Of a stretch of DNA of 7,327 bases, positions 5,953 to 7,327 are shown piece by piece; the first letter of the stretch is position 1; every line of letters starts with the position of its first letter. The stretch is from Clostridium sp. CAG:1193 (GTDB taxonomy: Bacteria > Bacillota_I > Bacilli_A > RF39 > UBA660). Both the position numbers and the translations under genes were made by a program. The notes under the pieces are model-generated. The model was given only the letters and a program-made list of their open reading frames with translations, was not told the origin of the DNA and made no database searches. The stretch lies in NCBI GenBank assembly GCA_000436255.1, contig HF990765.1, positions 1-7,327 on the forward strand, read 5' to 3'.

Positions 5953-7148
5953 CTTTTTTCATACATTTCTTTTAATAATAATTCATACTTACTTGTAGTT
6001 TTAGGAATGTAGTATTTTCTATTAACTAACTGATCAGGTAAATATTGTTGAGGCACATAATCATCTTTATAATTATGAGGATATTTATATCCAAAAGCAG
6101 TACTATTAATGTGTTTTGGAACACTATAAGCATTACCATTTTCAATATCATTAATAACACTATTTATAGCAAGATAAGCACTATTTGATTTAGGAGATAA
6201 TGCAAGCTCTATAACTACTGAAGAAAGAGGAATAATAAGTTCAGGCATACCAACTCTTTCTGCGGCATTTATAGCAGCATCCACTTTAGGACCCATACTA
6301 GGGTTTGCAAGACCAATATCTTCATAAGTTATTACTGATAATCTTCTGTAAATACTATCAAAATCACCCGAATGTATTAATCTTCCTAGATAATATAAAC
6401 TAGCATTTACATCACTACCTCTAATACTTTTTTGAAAAGCACTTAATAAATCATAATGAGAATCACCATCTTTATCATCAATATATGCTGGTTTATTATT
6501 TATTTGTTTAACATTATCAATAGTTACTTTCTTATCACTTGAAGTATAAAAAGATACTTCAAGTAAATTATATGCATATCTTAAATCACCATTTGATAAT
6601 TTAACAATATAATTAATTGTATCTTCATCAATACTTATTCCATCTAAATAAACACTATTTATTGCTCTTTTAATACCGGTATAAATATTTTCGTCTGTAA
6701 GAGGTTTTAACTCAAATATTTGACATCTACTTCTAATAGCAGGATTAATACTATGATATGGATTAGAAGTAGTCATACCAATAATAGTAATTAGACCACT
6801 TTCAAGATAAGGAAGTAATAAATCTTGTTTATCTTTATTTAATCTATGAATTTCATCCATTATAAGTATCAAACCATTATACATTTTAGCTTCACTTACA
6901 ACTATATCAAAATCCTTCTTATTATTAACAGTAGCATTTAAATATCTTATTTTTTCATCTAATTCATTTGCAATCGCATATGCAATACTAGTTTTACCAA
7001 TTCCAGGTTTTCCATATAAAATCATAGAAAATATACGTTTATTTTTAATCATATTATATATAATTTTATCTTTACCAACTAAATGTTCTTGTCCAATAAC
7101 TTCACTAATCTTAGTTGGTTTTAATTTATTTGCTAAAGGTTCATTCAT
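5937..7148 (-). CDS. rarA: Replication-associated recombination protein RarA (MgsA), AAA+ ATPase
   Basis: This is an AAA+ ATPase of the RarA/MgsA/WRNIP1 family that acts in the cytoplasm at stalled replication forks, interacting with SSB-coated DNA. The product has 403 residues from the ATG at 7148. Landmarks are the N-terminal SEVIGQEHLVG, Walker A GKPGIGKT (46-53), Walker B LIMDEIH (95-101, D98 and E99), sensor 1 TTSN (126-129), and the arginine finger in RSRC (R141). The C-terminal signature motifs are complete: SYED-like YEDIGLANP, ALSPKSN, the YPHNYKDDYVPQQYLP stretch and a basic tail. The upstream in-frame GTG (7157-7155) is rejected as start because it lies inside the GGTGAT binding site. 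The gene converges on the CcdA-like gene and diverges from the gene at 7322. In B. subtilis the rarA homologue neighbours cymR and the iscS-like yrvO, but here the desulfurase lies on the other side. Confidence 0.95.
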   Translation of the reverse strand: MNEPLANKLKPTKISEVIGQEHLVGKDKIIYNMIKNKRIFSMILYGKPGIGKTSIAYAIANELDEKIRYLNATVNNKKDFDIVVSEAKMYNGLILIMDEIHRLNKDKQDLLLPYLESGLITIIGMTTSNPYHSINPAIRSRCQIFELKPLTDENIYTGIKRAINSVYLDGISIDEDTINYIVKLSNGDLRYAYNLLEVSFYTSSDKKVTIDNVKQINNKPAYIDDKDGDSHYDLLSAFQKSIRGSDVNASLYYLGRLIHSGDFDSIYRRLSVITYEDIGLANPSMGPKVDAAINAAERVGMPELIIPLSSVVIELALSPKSNSAYLAINSVINDIENGNAYSVPKHINSTAFGYKYPHNYKDDYVPQQYLPDQLVNRKYYIPKTTSKYELLLKEMYEKRKNTK

Positions 7149-7194
7149 AAATATCACCAGTACATATTATATATTACAATCTATAAAAAGTAAA
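7149..7194 (-). promoter_or_regulatory. rarA promoter with ultra-short leader and GGTGAT ribosome binding site
   Basis: Reading the minus strand, TTTACT (7194-7189, 4 of 6 consensus matches) is followed after 17 nt by a perfect TATAAT (7171-7166). Transcription should start near 7159, giving an 11-nt leader that is TGGTGAT plus a 4-nt spacer before the ATG at 7148. The layout matches those of rluB and the desulfurase operon almost base for base. Confidence 0.65.
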
Positions 7195-7204
7195 CTTGAC
7201 AAGT
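7194..7204. repeat. Palindrome ACTTGACAAGT between divergent promoters
   Basis: Two 5-bp arms, ACTTG and CAAGT, flank a single A. The palindrome touches the outer edge of the rarA -35 and contains a TTGACA hexamer (7196-7201) on the forward strand. It is well placed to be an operator acting on either gene, but it is short enough to be chance in itself. Confidence 0.4.
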
Positions 7205-7260
7205 AAGGAGGGTGATACAATAAATTTATAAATAATAAAAGAAAGTGAGAAATAAATTTT

Positions 7261-7280
7261 AAAAATAGTAAAAAATAGTA
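7261..7280 (+). repeat. Perfect tandem 10-bp duplication
   Basis: The decamer AAAAATAGTA occurs twice with no gap (7261-7270 and 7271-7280), directly before TATAAT at 7281. It fills the spacer region of the likely promoter of the gene at 7322. One helical turn per repeat would put both copies on the same DNA face, which suits either a protein site or replication slippage. Confidence 0.7.
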
Positions 7281-7321
7281 TATAATGGAAGTATAAGAAA
7301 ATAAAATAAAGGAGTGAAAAG
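7281..7321 (+). promoter_or_regulatory. Likely -10 box and ribosome binding site for the gene at 7322
   Basis: A perfect TATAAT at 7281-7286 has no good -35 at 16-18 nt (only A/T-rich DNA, for example TTTAAA at 7258-7263). A start near 7293 gives a leader of about 29 nt with the ribosome binding site AAAGGAGTG (7308-7316) ahead of the ATG. A TTGACA further up (7196-7201) with TGATACAAT (7213-7221) could be a second promoter, although its 14-nt spacing is too short for the standard form. Confidence 0.5.
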
Positions 7322-7327
7322 ATGGAA
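7322..7327 (+). CDS. Start of an unidentified gene (two codons, Met-Glu)
   Basis: An ATG at 7322-7324 follows AAAGGAG with a 7-nt gap after GGAG, so a forward gene very likely starts here and runs out of the window. Only two codons are visible, so nothing can be said of its product. By analogy with B. subtilis, where rarA neighbours the Rrf2-type regulator gene cymR, such a regulator is one possibility, but that is synteny-based speculation. Confidence 0.55.

Noticed and set aside
1..7327. CRISPR array, insertion sequence, tRNA or rRNA gene, or defence island
   Set aside because: No spaced repeats, transposase-like frames, cloverleaf or rRNA sequence seen; nearly all bases are explained by housekeeping and sporulation genes in ordinary operons.

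Overview
The window is very AT-rich and comes from a low-GC Gram-positive bacterium, probably an uncultured, gut-type member of the Bacilli (inference; no rRNA or marker tree is available here). The lineage appears to sporulate: the left end carries the arrangement S11 D,D-carboxypeptidase – spmA – spmB – rluB, the order known from the dacB-spmA-spmB-rluB region of Bacillus subtilis. All Trp codons I checked are TGG and TGA ends three genes, so the standard bacterial code applies and not the Mollicutes TGA=Trp code.

Layout, left to right. (1) Bases 2-784: 3' part of a D-Ala-D-Ala carboxypeptidase, joined by 4-nt ATGA overlaps to spmA (781-1359) and spmB (1356-1865), all forward; this is a spore cortex/core-dehydration module. 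(2) rluB, a 23S rRNA pseudouridine synthase (1911-2624), has its own likely promoter and ends in a hairpin terminator. (3) An unrecognised 139-aa protein (2782-3201) stands alone behind a perfect TTGACA-N17-TGTTATAAT promoter with an inverted repeat across the -35, and has its own terminator. (4) A forward three-gene operon (3292-5922) encodes a NifS/IscS-type cysteine desulfurase, an 86-residue cytoplasmic thioredoxin and a secreted-CPHC-domain/CcdA-like membrane fusion. The last two look like a complete route for moving electrons from cytoplasmic thioredoxin across the membrane to an outside thiol-redox domain. (5) rarA/mgsA (5937-7148, reverse) converges on that operon, and both share one bidirectional terminator. 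(6) Bases 7149-7321 are a divergent control region ahead of a gene of which only two codons are present.

I see no mobile element, CRISPR array, tRNA, rRNA or obvious defence system. The most interesting signals are: a repeated composite start signal (TATAAT, then about 6 nt, then GGTGAT, then 4 nt and ATG) at three unrelated genes, predicting 10-11 nt leaders that hold little more than the ribosome binding site; the desulfurase–thioredoxin–CcdA redox operon near spore cortex genes; the strongly promoted unknown protein; and the first 40 bases, where the carboxypeptidase SGN active-site motif is replaced by HAR exactly where base composition changes, suggesting an assembly or contig-edge artefact.
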